A DNA stretch of 64,000 nucleotides from Mycobacteroides franklinii (GCF_002013895.1 NZ_MAFQ01000005.1:1-64000), one strand, 5' to 3'. Positions 17,111 through 27,062 are shown, counted from the stretch's first letter. Program-made: numbers and translations. Notes: generated from the sequence alone by a model not told the origin.

Positions 17111-18415
17111 TTGAACACATCTAAGAGTCAAACTGCTGGGCCCGCACAGACGTCTATGTCGCATAAAGTCCGGCGCGCATCTGGTGCGATAGCTGTCTTC
17201 GCGATGGTGGCGACTGCGATCGGATTGCCGGTCACAGCGCCCGAATCCACGGATGGCGCGAGTCCCATGATGGCGATCGCGCGCGCCGACTGCCCACCAG
17301 ACTGCGGCGGCGGACCAGGCAACGGCGGAATGCCCTCGGGCCCACCCGGAGGCGGCACCGAATTCGTCCCACCCTCCATGCCTGCGACGCCTTCCTATGA
17401 CCCCGGACGCGGGCAGCCTCCTCTGGATCAGAACAACGGCATCTCTATCTACAACAGCGCTGCGCCCCAACCCAGCCAAGCTGCCCAACCAAGCCAATCC
17501 CCCGTTCAGAACCAAGACGGCAGTTACAACCGCGCAGCCAACGGCGAACAACAACCCATCAACTACAAACAAGCCCCTGACAACCAGGCAATCAACCAAG
17601 ACTGGAAGAACTTCAGCGACCAGTTGAACCAGCAGCAACAAAACCGACCCGGGCAGGAGCCAGGCGATCAAGATCGTGCTCAAACTAGCCCTGAACGATC
17701 CAATGACGACGACGAACGACAATGTGCTCAGTCTATGGCGGAAGCAGAAAATGGAGAAGCAATAACCAATGCCCAACAATTTGTCTCGAAGTGGCCGCCC
17801 ATCAAGAAAGAAGGCAACATAACTGTCCAGATAAAACCTATAACGAAATCCGTTGAGCAAGAGTCCGGCTTAAACGCGTCTGAGCTCACGAACGTGGTGA
17901 ATGACGCAATGAAAAATTGGAACAAGAAATCCAAAGCCCAATTTGTACCGTATGCGGATTCTTCTCAGAAGCCCGATCTAGTGATTTCTTTTGAGAATCT
18001 GGGGGTGGTAAATCTTGGCCTGAACAGTCTCAACTTAGGGCTGAATAACAACAGTATTGTTAGCCCCGATGATCCAGACGCCGCCAACCACGTCGGGGAG
18101 AAAATAGCCAGGGCTTGGTACATTGCCAAAAATCTCAGCGATCGTGCCGCGAATGCAGATGAAGAGCTAGGCCACGCCGAGGAACTCAATACTATCCGCG
18201 TCAATGCTAGTAGGCTGCCCGAAATAAACGATGACTACGAGCGAATGGTGCAGATGATGATGCACGAGATGGGTCATGGTCTAGGTTTGGAGCATTCCTG
18301 CGCACAGACAATTATGGATGATTCGGGCAACCCGCTCATTGGTGGGACGATAATTGCACCCCTAGACGCCACGATGCTTAGCTTTATCCAAACTGGCAAA
18401 TTTCTTACTCGGTAG
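17111..18415 (+). CDS. Secreted matrixin-type zinc metalloprotease
   Basis: Metalloprotease of 434 residues from TTG 17111 (ggggt site 4 bases upstream); the ATG at 17156 is an alternative. A signal anchor lies at about 22-45 with a likely cleavage after ARA (59). Then comes a low-complexity Pro/Gly/Gln/Asn linker (60-200). The catalytic domain (about 220-434) carries HEMGHGLGLEH at 385-395, the full metzincin HExxHxxGxxH, and Met402 (TIMD) as a candidate Met-turn. Matrixins degrade peptides extracellularly. From about base 17,700 the composition drops to roughly 45% GC (two 60-base lines counted by eye) against about 60% near the start, suggesting the protease domain was acquired separately. 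Confidence 0.85.
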   Translation: MNTSKSQTAGPAQTSMSHKVRRASGAIAVFAMVATAIGLPVTAPESTDGASPMMAIARADCPPDCGGGPGNGGMPSGPPGGGTEFVPPSMPATPSYDPGRGQPPLDQNNGISIYNSAAPQPSQAAQPSQSPVQNQDGSYNRAANGEQQPINYKQAPDNQAINQDWKNFSDQLNQQQQNRPGQEPGDQDRAQTSPERSNDDDERQCAQSMAEAENGEAITNAQQFVSKWPPIKKEGNITVQIKPITKSVEQESGLNASELTNVVNDAMKNWNKKSKAQFVPYADSSQKPDLVISFENLGVVNLGLNSLNLGLNNNSIVSPDDPDAANHVGEKIARAWYIAKNLSDRAANADEELGHAEELNTIRVNASRLPEINDDYERMVQMMMHEMGHGLGLEHSCAQTIMDDSGNPLIGGTIIAPLDATMLSFIQTGKFLTR

Positions 18416-18465
18416 GCGAACGGTCCATGTGCCTTTATCGGGTCCCCATGTCGGGGATCTAGCTT

Positions 18466-18497
18466 GCATCGTGACTGGCCGTTGCGAGTCACGATGC
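18466..18497 (+). terminator. Perfect 11-bp stem-loop after the protease gene
   Basis: Left arm 18466-18476 (gcatcgtgact), right arm 18487-18497 (agtcacgatgc), perfectly complementary, with a 10-base loop, followed by ttta. It lies 51 bases after the matrixin stop, so it is a good intrinsic-terminator candidate. Confidence 0.65.
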
Positions 18498-18512
18498 TTT
18501 AGCCGCGTGGTT

Positions 18513-18540
18513 CCCCACCGCCATATTCGTGGCGGCGGGG
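18513..18540 (+). terminator. Second GC-rich stem-loop
   Basis: Left arm 18513-18523 (ccccaccgcca), right arm 18530-18540 (tggcggcgggg), 10 of 11 pairs and a 6-base loop. It follows the first hairpin by 15 bases; the pair probably isolates the protease operon from downstream DNA. Confidence 0.5.
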
Positions 18541-18633
18541 TCTGAACTTATAGCGCAGGCAAGAGCCAGGAGCACCGTCACGTCACGGCTTTGCCTTACT
18601 GGTCTCTGAACAGCGTGGCCCATTTCTCGGTGA

Positions 18634-18894
18634 GCCGGCGAAAAGGTCAGAGATGATCCGTTCGCTAAAGCCCGCACCGCCGATGCGGCCGGGGATGTCG
18701 ACGCTGCGTGGCGTCAGCTGTCATGCGATATCGCCGAGGAATGCGCGCTTCTGTTGGCGGGCAAGGATATTCCCTACGGTCTGCGCGACCGGGCTCGACG
18801 CAATCAGATTCGGGCCGCCGACCGTGCGATCTCTGCTAACGGCCGGATCTTCGATGCTTTGGGTGTCACGGTGTCAACGACGGATGAAGATTGA
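18634..18894 (+). pseudogene. Start-less coding remnant
   Basis: An open frame of 86 codons ending at TGA 18892-18894 reads like protein (for example ADAAGDVDAAWRQLSCDIAEE and GLRDRARRNQIRAADRAI) with GC-biased third positions. It has no ATG or GTG; an in-frame TGA at 18631-18633 closes it upstream, and the only internal start option is a TTG at 18754. It is best read as the 3' end of a gene that lost its beginning. I cannot name the family. It lies in the accessory segment between the protease gene and ppc, so it is probably debris of the same acquired DNA. Confidence 0.45.
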
Positions 18895-18897
18895 TCA

Positions 18898-18972
18898 GTG
18901 AGCCCAAAGATCGTCGAGCACCCGACCGAGGCTATTTGGTATTCGTACGTCGAACGGAGACAAGGGGTATGA
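18898..18972 (+). CDS. Possible tiny ORF (24 residues)
   Basis: GTG start at 18898, stop TGA 18970-18972, three bases after the preceding remnant ends and in the same frame. It contains EHPTEAIWYSYVERRQGV. The stop overlaps the next ATG (ATGA). No family is recognised. It could be the decayed continuation of the remnant upstream. Confidence 0.25.
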   Translation: MSPKIVEHPTEAIWYSYVERRQGV

Positions 18973-19064
18973 CGGGTGAAGGTTCACCACCACCACCGAA
19001 CTGCACTGGCTGCAGTGCCGATCTTAAAGGACGAGACCGCCACGCTCAGCAGATGGAAGCCTGA
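18969..19064 (+). CDS. Possible small protein with Cys-x-x-Cys (31 residues)
   Basis: ATG at 18969 with an aagggg purine site directly upstream and an ATGA overlap with the preceding tiny frame; stop at 19062-19064. The 31-residue product has a PPPPNCTGCSAD segment, so a single C-x-x-C pair could bind metal. It is too short to assign. The overlap and ribosome binding site favour real translation, while the lack of known homologues in my memory argues for caution. Confidence 0.35.
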   Translation: MTGEGSPPPPNCTGCSADLKGRDRHAQQMEA

Positions 19065-19106
19065 ACGGCGGCCGCGCCACGGACCGCTAGCGCGACGGCC
19101 AAGCGG

Positions 19107-21896
19107 CTACCCGCTGTTACGCAACGCGGTGGCCAGCCCACTCATTGTCAGCAGGATGCCGCGCTGTACCAGCTCGTCCTCGTCTCCAGACCGGTACCGG
19201 CGCAACAACTCAACCTGTAGGTGGTTCAGCGGCTCCAGATAGGGGAAGCGGTTGAACACCGAACGTGCCAGCGCCGGGTTATCGGCCAGTAGGTCCTCGT
19301 GCCCGGTGATCAGTTGATGCATGGCGATGGTCTTGTCGTGTTCCGCCACGATCTTGTCGAAAACCCGGTGCCGCAGCGCTTCGTCGTCAACGAGTTCGGC
19401 ATAGCGCGCCGCCAATCCCATGTCTGACTTGGCCAGTACCTGCGCCATATTGGACAGCACCGTCTGAAAGAACGGCCATTGAAGGTAGAGCTGCTGCAAG
19501 ACCTCAAGCCGTCCATCGCCTTCGGCGATCCACTGTTCGATCGCCGTGCCGGTGCCGTACCAGCCGGGCAGCATCACGCGCGATTGGCTCCAGGCCAACA
19601 CCCAGGGGATAGCGCGCAGATCGGCGATCGACGTGGTGGGTTTCCGGGACGTGGGCCTGCTCCCGATATTGAGCGCCCCGATCTCATTCACCGGCGTCGA
19701 CGCCTTGAAATACTCGACAAAACCGGGTGTTTCGTGCACCAGCTCGCGGTAGGTGCGCTGGGCGCGGGCGGCAAGATCGTCGAGTATTTCGTACGCCGTG
19801 TCAGCTGCCTCGCCCAAACCTTCGACATCGAGCAGCGTCGACTCCAGGGTTGCGGCTAGCAGCGTCTCCAGGTTGCGATGGGCCGTGCGCGGCTCGGCGT
19901 ACTTGGCGGCGATCACCTCGCCCTGTTCGGTGATACGCAGCGATCCGGACACCGCCCCCGGCGGCTGCGCCAAGATGGCGTCGTAACTCGGGCCGCCGCC
20001 GCGGCCCACGGTGCCGCCACGACCATGAAAGAGCCGCAGACGGATTCCGGTCTTGCGCGCAGACTCCACCAAGTCCAGTTCGGCGCGGTAGAGCGCCCAG
20101 TTGGCGGCCAGGTAGCCGCCGTCCTTGTTGGAATCGGAGTACCCCAGCATGACCTCTTGGCTCTCGCCGCGGGCGGCCACCAGGGCGCGATACAACGGAA
20201 GTTCCAGTGCCGCTTCGAGAATGGCCGAACCGCGCTGCAAGTCGTCGATCGTCTCGAAGAGCGGCACGATGCCCACCGGACAGTATGGCCTCGGCCGCGA
20301 GGCGTCCAGCAGGCCCGCTTCCTTCAGGAGGATCGCGGCCTCCAACATGTCCGAAACCGACTGGCACATCGAGATGATGTAGTTGGGCACGGCCGCGGGA
20401 CCGTAGACCCGAACGGCACGCGCCGCAGCAGCGACGATATCGAGCTCCTTGCGGGCGAGCTCGGAAAGCTCGGCACCCTCGCCGATCAACGGGCGGCGAG
20501 TACTCAGTTCGGTGACGAGTACCTCGATGCGCTCGTGCTCGGGCAGCGATCGATAGTTGGGGTGCACACCGGCCCACGCGAGTAATTCGGACACCACTTC
20601 TTCGTGGACGTCCGAGTTCTGCCGCATGTCCAGGCCGCTGAGGTGAAAACCGAAGACCCGCACCGCTTCTCGCAGTCTGTGCAGACGATCATCGGCCAGC
20701 ACGACGCTGCCGTGGGCGCGCAGCGACGCGTCCACGATGTCGAGGTCACCCAGAAACTCCTCCGGAGTGAGGTACGGAGCCAGACCCAGGTCCAGATCGT
20801 GTTCGGGCATCTGGTCCAGGATCTGCGCGGCGGTCGCGGTGAGGCGCGCATGGATGACGCGCACGGCCCGCCGATAGGGTTCGTCGGCGCGGTCGGCCTC
20901 GCCACCCTGCTCGGCCAGTGCGATCAGGTCGGGGGAGACGGCGACGAGCCGAATGGACAGGGACAGCTCCTGCTCCAGGGCCACCAATTGTTCGAAGTAG
21001 TAGGTGACTGCGGTCAACGCGGCGCTGCTCGTCGCCAGATGCACCACCTCGGCGGTGACGTTCGGATTTCCATCGCGGTCGCCGCCGATCCAGGAGCCGG
21101 GCCGCAGTATCGGCTCGGTGAGCAGTTGAGTATCCGGCCACCGGCGACGCAATGCCGTCCGGACCTCGGCATTGATCTCAGGGATCACTTCGAAGAACGC
21201 CGCCTGGTAGTACCGCAGCCCAACGGCGATCTCGTCTTGAATCTTCAACCGGGACAATCGAATGAGCGCCGTCTGCCATAGCGTCAGAATGTGCCGTTGC
21301 AGCTCACTCTCGATATCGCGACCGGTCTCGGTCTGCGAGAGTCCGTGCATGCGAAGCCGCATGAGTTCGGTGACCCGATGTTGCGTCTCGAACACGGTAC
21401 GTCGGCGGGTCTCCGTCGGGTGCGCGGTGATCACGGGTGATACCAGCGCTCCGGTCAGTGCGTGCGCGACACGGCTCGAATCTATTTGTGCGGCGTCGAG
21501 TTTGAGGTACGTGGCAGCCAGGCTGCTGTCCTGGGGCGGCGCGCCCGCCGCAATGTGGATGATGCGACGACGTTCCCGATGGATGTCCTCGGCCACATTG
21601 GCCAGCAGCGCGAAATGGGTGAAGGCCCGGATGACGGGGATGGCCTGGTGGATGTCGACACCGTCGAACAGCTCGGCGAGTTCGGCGCGGTCGATCTCCG
21701 ATCGGCGCACCCGGAACGACTCCACCCGCGCCCGTTCGACGAGGTCGAAGACCGCGTCGCCGCACTGTTCGCGCACGGTGTCGCCCAGGATCGCCCCGAG
21801 CAGCCGGATGTCCTCACGCATCGGCTCGGTGGCCTCCCTGCCCACCTGTGTCCGGGTGACGGCGCCTATCGGTGCAAGATCCGTAACCTCAGCCAT
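19107..21896 (-). CDS. ppc: Phosphoenolpyruvate carboxylase
   Basis: Phosphoenolpyruvate carboxylase, 929 residues, full length for bacterial enzymes. It adds bicarbonate to PEP to give oxaloacetate and so refills the TCA cycle. Clear motifs are the catalytic HPTETRRR near residues 159-166, [14 protein letters not shown] near 269-282, and [18 protein letters not shown] near 582-600 with the active-site Lys/Asp, plus [14 protein letters not shown] near 624-637. The C-terminus ends with the conserved RNSG (allosteric-site Asn). The gene is monocistronic and marks the return to core genome after the accessory segment. ATG start at 21896. Confidence 0.97.
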   Translation of the reverse strand: MAEVTDLAPIGAVTRTQVGREATEPMREDIRLLGAILGDTVREQCGDAVFDLVERARVESFRVRRSEIDRAELAELFDGVDIHQAIPVIRAFTHFALLANVAEDIHRERRRIIHIAAGAPPQDSSLAATYLKLDAAQIDSSRVAHALTGALVSPVITAHPTETRRRTVFETQHRVTELMRLRMHGLSQTETGRDIESELQRHILTLWQTALIRLSRLKIQDEIAVGLRYYQAAFFEVIPEINAEVRTALRRRWPDTQLLTEPILRPGSWIGGDRDGNPNVTAEVVHLATSSAALTAVTYYFEQLVALEQELSLSIRLVAVSPDLIALAEQGGEADRADEPYRRAVRVIHARLTATAAQILDQMPEHDLDLGLAPYLTPEEFLGDLDIVDASLRAHGSVVLADDRLHRLREAVRVFGFHLSGLDMRQNSDVHEEVVSELLAWAGVHPNYRSLPEHERIEVLVTELSTRRPLIGEGAELSELARKELDIVAAAARAVRVYGPAAVPNYIISMCQSVSDMLEAAILLKEAGLLDASRPRPYCPVGIVPLFETIDDLQRGSAILEAALELPLYRALVAARGESQEVMLGYSDSNKDGGYLAANWALYRAELDLVESARKTGIRLRLFHGRGGTVGRGGGPSYDAILAQPPGAVSGSLRITEQGEVIAAKYAEPRTAHRNLETLLAATLESTLLDVEGLGEAADTAYEILDDLAARAQRTYRELVHETPGFVEYFKASTPVNEIGALNIGSRPTSRKPTTSIADLRAIPWVLAWSQSRVMLPGWYGTGTAIEQWIAEGDGRLEVLQQLYLQWPFFQTVLSNMAQVLAKSDMGLAARYAELVDDEALRHRVFDKIVAEHDKTIAMHQLITGHEDLLADNPALARSVFNRFPYLEPLNHLQVELLRRYRSGDEDELVQRGILLTMSGLATALRNSG

Positions 21897-21948
21897 AAGT
21901 CGAGTATCCGTGGTGACGAGGCTGTTCGCACGACGAGCGCCGTGTAGC

Positions 21949-23439
21949 TCAGCTTGTATGCACGCTCACCGGCGTCTCCGCCTGGGTCATCGTCGGGGAT
22001 TGCGCGTTGGCGGCACGCCGGGGCCCCGCCAGATACCACGCGGCCGCAGCCAGGAGCACCCCGAGGAACAGCCAGGGCATGATGTCGATCGGCCAGTCAG
22101 GGATCGGATAGACGTTGCGGTAGAACACATATGCCAGACAGAGGGTGGCGGTTCCACCGATGAGGACGGCCATCGTGATGCCGGCTTCGGGCGCGAGTCG
22201 ACGTAACAGAACGGGGATACCCAGGCCCATGAGCATGTAGGCGACCATGTAGCCGAACGTGCCGAGCGTCCCGGTGTAGGAGTATACGTCGAGTTCGTTT
22301 ATTCCGCTGGCGGCCAAGCCTATTGCTGTCACCAAAGCGGCCGCACTGAGCAGCACGATGGCCACATGCGGCGTTTTACGCTTGGGGTGCGTGGCAGCGA
22401 TCTTGGCATGCACCAGCTTTGATTCGCCCATCGACCGCAGTACCCGGCTTGCCGCGGTGAGCGATCCGGTGACACAGGCGAAGTTGGAGGCTACCGCCCC
22501 GAGGTCGATGGCCAGCGCGAGCCAATGCTGTCCGAGCCCATCGGCCAGGGTGTTCAGGGGCGTCGCGTCTTGCGCGAGCTTGTCCGCACCGTCGAAGCCC
22601 ACGATCTGCGCATACGACGCGTACAGGTACAGCGCCCCGGCGAGCAGGGCGCTGCCGGTCACCGCCCGCGGGATGGTGCGCTGAGGGTCCTTGGCCTCCA
22701 CCGACAAACAGGCCGCCGACTCGAATCCGACGAACCCCAGGGTCGCCAGCACCATGCCACCGACCACCTGTGTTGCGGTGATGCCCGTCGGCATGAGGGG
22801 AGCCATCGAAAACCCGTGCCGTATCAGCACCATGGTCAAAACCAGCAGGATCGCCCCGATGGACAACACCTCGAGGACGACGCCGGTCCATGCCGAGACG
22901 CGCACACCACGGATCATCATGAAGCCCGCGCCGACGACGCACGCGATTTCCAGGACGGCGGTGACACCGATGGCCGTGCCGGGGGCGCCCGCGCTGACGG
23001 GTGGTGCCACCGCGATCAGTGGCTTCATGTACTGCGAGAACTGAGCGACACAGCCGACCGCGATAAGAAGGTAGCCGAAAGCCAAGCCCGTCGAGCCGAC
23101 GAACCCGACCGCCCGGCCGAACGCTGCGGTGATGTGCGACAACAGATCTTCGCCCGGTCGCAGTTTGGCCGCCCGAGACACACACCAGCCCACCAAGAGC
23201 AGCACGCCCAGGGAGACGGCGTAGGAGTACAGCGTGCCGGGGCCGGCACTGGCCGCGACGAGCGTGGCACCGGAGACCATGACGGCACTCGGTGCGATAC
23301 CCGCGGTCGACTGTGCGACGAGTTCGACCCCACTCATGCTCCCCGCCGCGAGGCCGGGCCCACCGGCGTCGCGGGCGTCCTCGAGCTCTTCGAGTCGCTC
23401 AACATTAGGCAATGACGGCACGGGCTCTCGTCCTCTCAT
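21949..23439 (-). CDS. APC-superfamily amino acid permease
   Basis: Amino acid/polyamine/organocation permease with about 12 membrane segments, 496 residues from the ATG at 23439. The first segments carry the family pattern with [20 protein letters not shown] near residues 47-66 and the conserved [18 protein letters not shown] near 245-262. It probably imports an amino acid or amine by proton symport in the plasma membrane; the substrate cannot be read from sequence. The open frame extends to 23499, but that part is Arg-rich and has no membrane character. No partner genes adjoin. Confidence 0.88.
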   Translation of the reverse strand: MRGREPVPSLPNVERLEELEDARDAGGPGLAAGSMSGVELVAQSTAGIAPSAVMVSGATLVAASAGPGTLYSYAVSLGVLLLVGWCVSRAAKLRPGEDLLSHITAAFGRAVGFVGSTGLAFGYLLIAVGCVAQFSQYMKPLIAVAPPVSAGAPGTAIGVTAVLEIACVVGAGFMMIRGVRVSAWTGVVLEVLSIGAILLVLTMVLIRHGFSMAPLMPTGITATQVVGGMVLATLGFVGFESAACLSVEAKDPQRTIPRAVTGSALLAGALYLYASYAQIVGFDGADKLAQDATPLNTLADGLGQHWLALAIDLGAVASNFACVTGSLTAASRVLRSMGESKLVHAKIAATHPKRKTPHVAIVLLSAAALVTAIGLAASGINELDVYSYTGTLGTFGYMVAYMLMGLGIPVLLRRLAPEAGITMAVLIGGTATLCLAYVFYRNVYPIPDWPIDIMPWLFLGVLLAAAAWYLAGPRRAANAQSPTMTQAETPVSVHTS

Positions 23440-23675
23440 TTCGGCGTGTACGGCCACGGGAACTGACTGCGGTCCACGACGACGACAGAGCCCGCCCACT
23501 GCATAGACAGCGCATCGCGCTGCGTGCCCCGCGTGACGATTACGCCCGCGGTTGACGGCTTACGCGATCGGCCTAACGTGAGCGCCGATCACGCAGCCAC
23601 CGTAAAAGTCGGGTGTTACCTGCGATGGTGCGAAATGTTACGGATACGAACGAGTTCGTCCTGATCGGCGAACGT

Positions 23676-24677
23676 CTACCGGCTCAGGGCCACGTCGAAT
23701 GCGGCACGTAGCTCGGCATCTGCCATGGAGCCGGCGGGCCGACCATCGCGAACGAAGCCGTTGGCAATGCGGCGCACGAACTCATTGACCGGCGCGGGTA
23801 TGCCGTACAGCCGTGCCAGCAACACGATCTCTCCGTTGAGGTAGTCGGCTTCGATCCGGCCGGCCCCGCGGGCCAGGCTCTGCCACGATGAGCTACCCCC
23901 GATGCCTGCACCATTGACTCGTGCCGTGTTCGACCGTAGCTCGCCGAATCGGAGTTGTTCCTCATCGGCGGAGGCGAATTCGATCCCGGCTGCGTCCAGC
24001 ACCCGCTCGCCCTCGGAGCGCGCCTGACTCATGATCCGGGTGGCGGTGGTTCCGGGCGCGGCTATTGCGTCGATGGCGTTGACGAGATTGGTCAGCAGTT
24101 TGGCATACTTCCAGCGCATGATGTCCGTACGCGGAGTCGAGCCACATCCGGTTGATTCGATAGCGGCGGAGATCATTTCGGTGTTCTCATCGATCCCCCC
24201 GGGGTAACGACCGATGTCGAGAATCGCCGGTGTCGGCCATGACCGAAACTCCACGACCCCGGGCTCAAGATGCACTGCAGGGAACACTGTTGAAATGCCG
24301 TACACGTTCGCGAACCGGCGCAGCGCGGCTCGCTCGTTGGCCACGCCGTTCTGCACACAGACGATCGGAGTGTCTGGATCTGCAACTGCCGCTAGCTCGT
24401 TCAATGCGGAGGGGGTGTCGTTGCTCTTCATCGCCAGCAGCACCACATCGTTGGCCGACAACGATGCCTCGTGCGGGCCGGATACCGCGGCAACAGGAAT
24501 TGTTTCGGCGCCGGCCTGAGTGACGACCTTCAGCCCGCTGGATTGCAAGGCGGTCAGATGGGAGCCACGGGCGATCAGCACAACCTCATGGCCGGCCTTC
24601 GTCAAGAGCGCACCTAAACCACCGCCGATTGCCCCGGCGCCGTAGACGACGAATCGCCGATGGGTACCCACCATCAC
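23676..24677 (-). CDS. Ketopantoate reductase (PanE/ApbA)-like dehydrogenase
   Basis: Member of the 2-dehydropantoate 2-reductase family, 333 residues. The Rossmann nucleotide-binding motif GAGAIGGGLGALL lies at residues 14-26, followed by the acid/Lys region KSNDT near 83. The C-terminal helical domain includes KYAKLLTNLVNAIDA, with the conserved Lys-Asn pair for substrate binding. Canonical PanE makes pantoate for coenzyme A using NADPH. Several paralogues in actinobacteria have other substrates, so panE is not assigned. It is divergent from the MFS gene at 24836. Confidence 0.85.
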   Translation of the reverse strand: MMVGTHRRFVVYGAGAIGGGLGALLTKAGHEVVLIARGSHLTALQSSGLKVVTQAGAETIPVAAVSGPHEASLSANDVVLLAMKSNDTPSALNELAAVADPDTPIVCVQNGVANERAALRRFANVYGISTVFPAVHLEPGVVEFRSWPTPAILDIGRYPGGIDENTEMISAAIESTGCGSTPRTDIMRWKYAKLLTNLVNAIDAIAAPGTTATRIMSQARSEGERVLDAAGIEFASADEEQLRFGELRSNTARVNGAGIGGSSSWQSLARGAGRIEADYLNGEIVLLARLYGIPAPVNEFVRRIANGFVRDGRPAGSMADAELRAAFDVALSR

Positions 24678-24835
24678 ACCTCCCGCATCGCAGTGACGTG
24701 CCCGGCCACCGGTGGGGACGCCGCTTCCGACTGTACGGAGTGAGCACGCTGTTCGGCCATGTGCACGAGATCGTCCCCGGCCGTGCTCGCGCGCACCGCA
24801 TACAGTGGTCTAGCGAAGAACTTCGAGAGGACTGT

Positions 24836-26095
24836 ATGGCCACGGAAACGCCTGATACACGCACAGAGGCGGACATCCGCGTTGCGCAACCGCGCGCCTT
24901 CCTGCCTGTTTTCCTGCTCGCCTACTTCGCCTCCGCGGTCGCGCTCCTGGCCGCCGGTGGCGTGAGCATCCCACTGAGGCTCGCCGAGCTCGACCCAGGG
25001 CACAAAACGCAGGCACTGTCGTTGACCATGGCTCTCGGCGGAATTGCGATCATCGTAGTCACGCCTCCGCTGGGGCATCTCAGCGACACATCGACATCGC
25101 GATTCGGGATCCGCCGGCCATATCTGGTCGGCGGCACGCTGGTGGGGGCGGTGGGCCTGACAACATTGGCCACAGCCCCGACCGTCGGGGGCGTCGTGGC
25201 TGGCTGGTGCATTACCCAGATGGGTTTCGCTGCAACGCTTGTGGTGTTCAACGCACTGCTGGCGGACCAGATTTCTGTCGCGATTCGGGCACGTGTCGCG
25301 GCAGTGTTCGGCATCTCGACCAGTCTGGCGCCGGTGGTCGGGAGTATTTTCATCAACGTCCTACCCAACGATCCGCGGTGGTGGTTCGGTCTGCCGGCGG
25401 TGCTGGCGCTGATATTCAACGGCGCGGCCGCCGTTGTGTTGCGCGACACGGTCCGCACGCAGGGTGACTCCCGGAATTGGCAACAGATCCTTTCTAGCTA
25501 TTGGATAAATCCAAGGAAGCACCAGGATTTCGGGTGGGCGTGGATCTGCCGCCTCTTCGTCACCATGTCGGTGCTGCTGGTGACCGTCTACATGCTGTAC
25601 ATCGTGGCGGGCACGCTGGGGTTGTCCGAGCATGAGGCAGCCGCGAAATACGGCGTCATCATCGGCGCATTCTTGATCACCAATATGCTCACCGCGGCGG
25701 TCTCTGCCTGGTGGTCGGACCGCACCGGCCGACGCAAGGGCATCGTCTGGACTTCCTGTCTCATCACCGCGGTCGGATTGGTGACTCTCCTGCTGTTCAA
25801 GGACTTCCATGCTCTTTTGCTTGGCGCAGCGATCATCGGTGCAGGGCAGGGCGCCTACGCCGCGGTGGATCTGGCGCTGATGACCGAGGTGCTGCCTGAG
25901 ACGGAGTCGTCGGGGAAAGATCTTGGCGTGGTGGCAATGGCCTATCTGCTGCCGCAGCTGCTGGTGCCCCTGTTGGCGACAGCGCTACTCGGATTACACA
26001 GCACTCAAGGCGATTTCAGCATCCTCTATATCGCGTCAATGGTGTTGTCAGTTCTCGGCGGTTTGGCAGTGCTTCCGATCAAAGCGGTCCGCTGA
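24836..26095 (+). CDS. MFS transporter
   Basis: Major facilitator transporter of 419 residues, 12 predicted membrane helices, starting at the ATG 24836 with gagagg 6 bases upstream. The loop between helices 2 and 3 reads PPLGHLSDTSTSRFGIRRPY, the MFS-specific G-x-x-x-D-R-x-G-R-[RK] region, and a second copy, SDRTGRRKG, follows helix 8. The layout resembles sugar/cation symporter-like or drug/proton antiport members; the substrate is unknown. It is divergent from the ketopantoate-reductase-like gene, so the two could share control. Confidence 0.87.
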   Translation: MATETPDTRTEADIRVAQPRAFLPVFLLAYFASAVALLAAGGVSIPLRLAELDPGHKTQALSLTMALGGIAIIVVTPPLGHLSDTSTSRFGIRRPYLVGGTLVGAVGLTTLATAPTVGGVVAGWCITQMGFAATLVVFNALLADQISVAIRARVAAVFGISTSLAPVVGSIFINVLPNDPRWWFGLPAVLALIFNGAAAVVLRDTVRTQGDSRNWQQILSSYWINPRKHQDFGWAWICRLFVTMSVLLVTVYMLYIVAGTLGLSEHEAAAKYGVIIGAFLITNMLTAAVSAWWSDRTGRRKGIVWTSCLITAVGLVTLLLFKDFHALLLGAAIIGAGQGAYAAVDLALMTEVLPETESSGKDLGVVAMAYLLPQLLVPLLATALLGLHSTQGDFSILYIASMVLSVLGGLAVLPIKAVR

Positions 26096-26115
26096 ACAAG
26101 AAACGTGATGCGGGT

Positions 26116-26433
26116 CTAGACGTGTGTGACATCGCGCGGATGGCTGGTCGATACGCGGGTGGCACGAGAAGCCGGGAACCGGCGGTGTAGCCCGTCGACC
26201 ATCCGGTGGGCCTCGTGCAGATCTTTACGCATCGCGGCCATTCGCTGGCGCAGATGCCGCCACGACGCCGTGTGTTGAGGGGTATGCCGAATCCGCTGCT
26301 CGACCTTGCCGATGGACTGCGTGAGCGTGTCGATGTGCTCATCAAGAGACGTCAGCAGCACACGGGCCTGGGCCACGGACGGATCCTCAATCACCGGCAT
26401 ATCGTCGCACGTTCTGATGCATTCCACGTGCAC
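26116..26433 (-). CDS. Small hypothetical helical protein
   Basis: Protein of 105 residues with heptad-like helical character (VLLTSLDEHIDTLTQSIGK, then an Arg/His-rich helix LRQRMAAMRKDLHEAHRMV), so a short coiled coil is likely. No family is recognised. The GTG start overlaps the stop of the upstream flavoprotein gene (TAGTG), with a gggag site 3 bases upstream; an internal ATG at 26400 lacks such a site. Translational coupling makes it part of the PaiB-type operon. Confidence 0.6.
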   Translation of the reverse strand: MHVECIRTCDDMPVIEDPSVAQARVLLTSLDEHIDTLTQSIGKVEQRIRHTPQHTASWRHLRQRMAAMRKDLHEAHRMVDGLHRRFPASRATRVSTSHPRDVTHV

Positions 26434-27062
26434 TAGCTCCCGGAATTCAGGTCCGCTACCCGTTCAGCGATGTACTGGTCGGAGAACGCGTCGGACCGCC
26501 GCAATCCCTCGATGACGCCCGCGCGATTGCGTTCGGGCTGATTCTGCGACATCTTCGCCTTGCCTTCGATGAGATCGATGCTCAGTTCGATCCCGACGAT
26601 GGCGCGGATCTGCGCGTTTGTGAATGCCTCGGGTGCGTCGTCAATTTCCCAGGGCGAATCCCGGCCCTGCTCGTGCCGGTCGGTGAGTTCGGTGACGAGG
26701 GCGCGCACCCAGTCCGGGTCGTCATGAGCGGTGAGCGTGCCATGCACGGTGAGGACTTCGTAGTTCCACGTGGGCACCACTTTGCCGGTCTCGATCTTGG
26801 TGACATAGAAACTGGGCGAGATGTACGCCTGCGGCCCGGCAAATATCGCGACGGACGGGCCGGTTCGCCGCCAATGCGGATTGGCCCGCGATACATGACC
26901 CACCAGTGTGTTGGTCGCCGTTCGGTAGAGCAGTGGAACCGGCGTCACCAGGTATCCGTCGTCGTCATGGGTGACGAGGTGGGCCAGATCGACAGTGGCG
27001 AGGGCGGCAGCCGTCTCCTCAGCCCGCATCGCGAAGTTCCGGGGCACGTACATGACCTTCAT
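26433..27062 (-). CDS. PaiB-family FMN-binding protein
   Basis: FMN-binding negative regulator family (PaiB-like), 209 residues, a split-barrel flavoprotein. Diagnostic segments are the N-terminal MYVPRNFA, the ANPHWRR element near residues 80-86, the GPQAYISPSFY stretch near 94-104, and VPTWNYEVLTVHG near 115-127. In Bacillus, PaiB affects protease and sporulation genes; in other bacteria members are plain FMN/heme-binding enzymes. It is followed by a coupled small gene. The 254-bp upstream region holds a perfect stem-loop at 27202-27221. Confidence 0.88.
   Translation of the reverse strand: MKVMYVPRNFAMRAEETAAALATVDLAHLVTHDDDGYLVTPVPLLYRTATNTLVGHVSRANPHWRRTGPSVAIFAGPQAYISPSFYVTKIETGKVVPTWNYEVLTVHGTLTAHDDPDWVRALVTELTDRHEQGRDSPWEIDDAPEAFTNAQIRAIVGIELSIDLIEGKAKMSQNQPERNRAGVIEGLRRSDAFSDQYIAERVADLNSGS

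Noticed and set aside
18653..18901. 82-codon frame starting at the ATG of 18653
   Set aside because: It runs in a different frame over the same DNA as the coding remnant at 18634-18894; its product is Arg/Cys/Ser-rich with poor codon bias, so the remnant frame is preferred.
12764..19064. Prophage or integrative element
   Set aside because: ImmA-type and HTH genes are often found on mobile elements, but I found no integrase, excisionase, att repeat, tRNA, relaxase or structural phage gene; it is described as an accessory cassette only.
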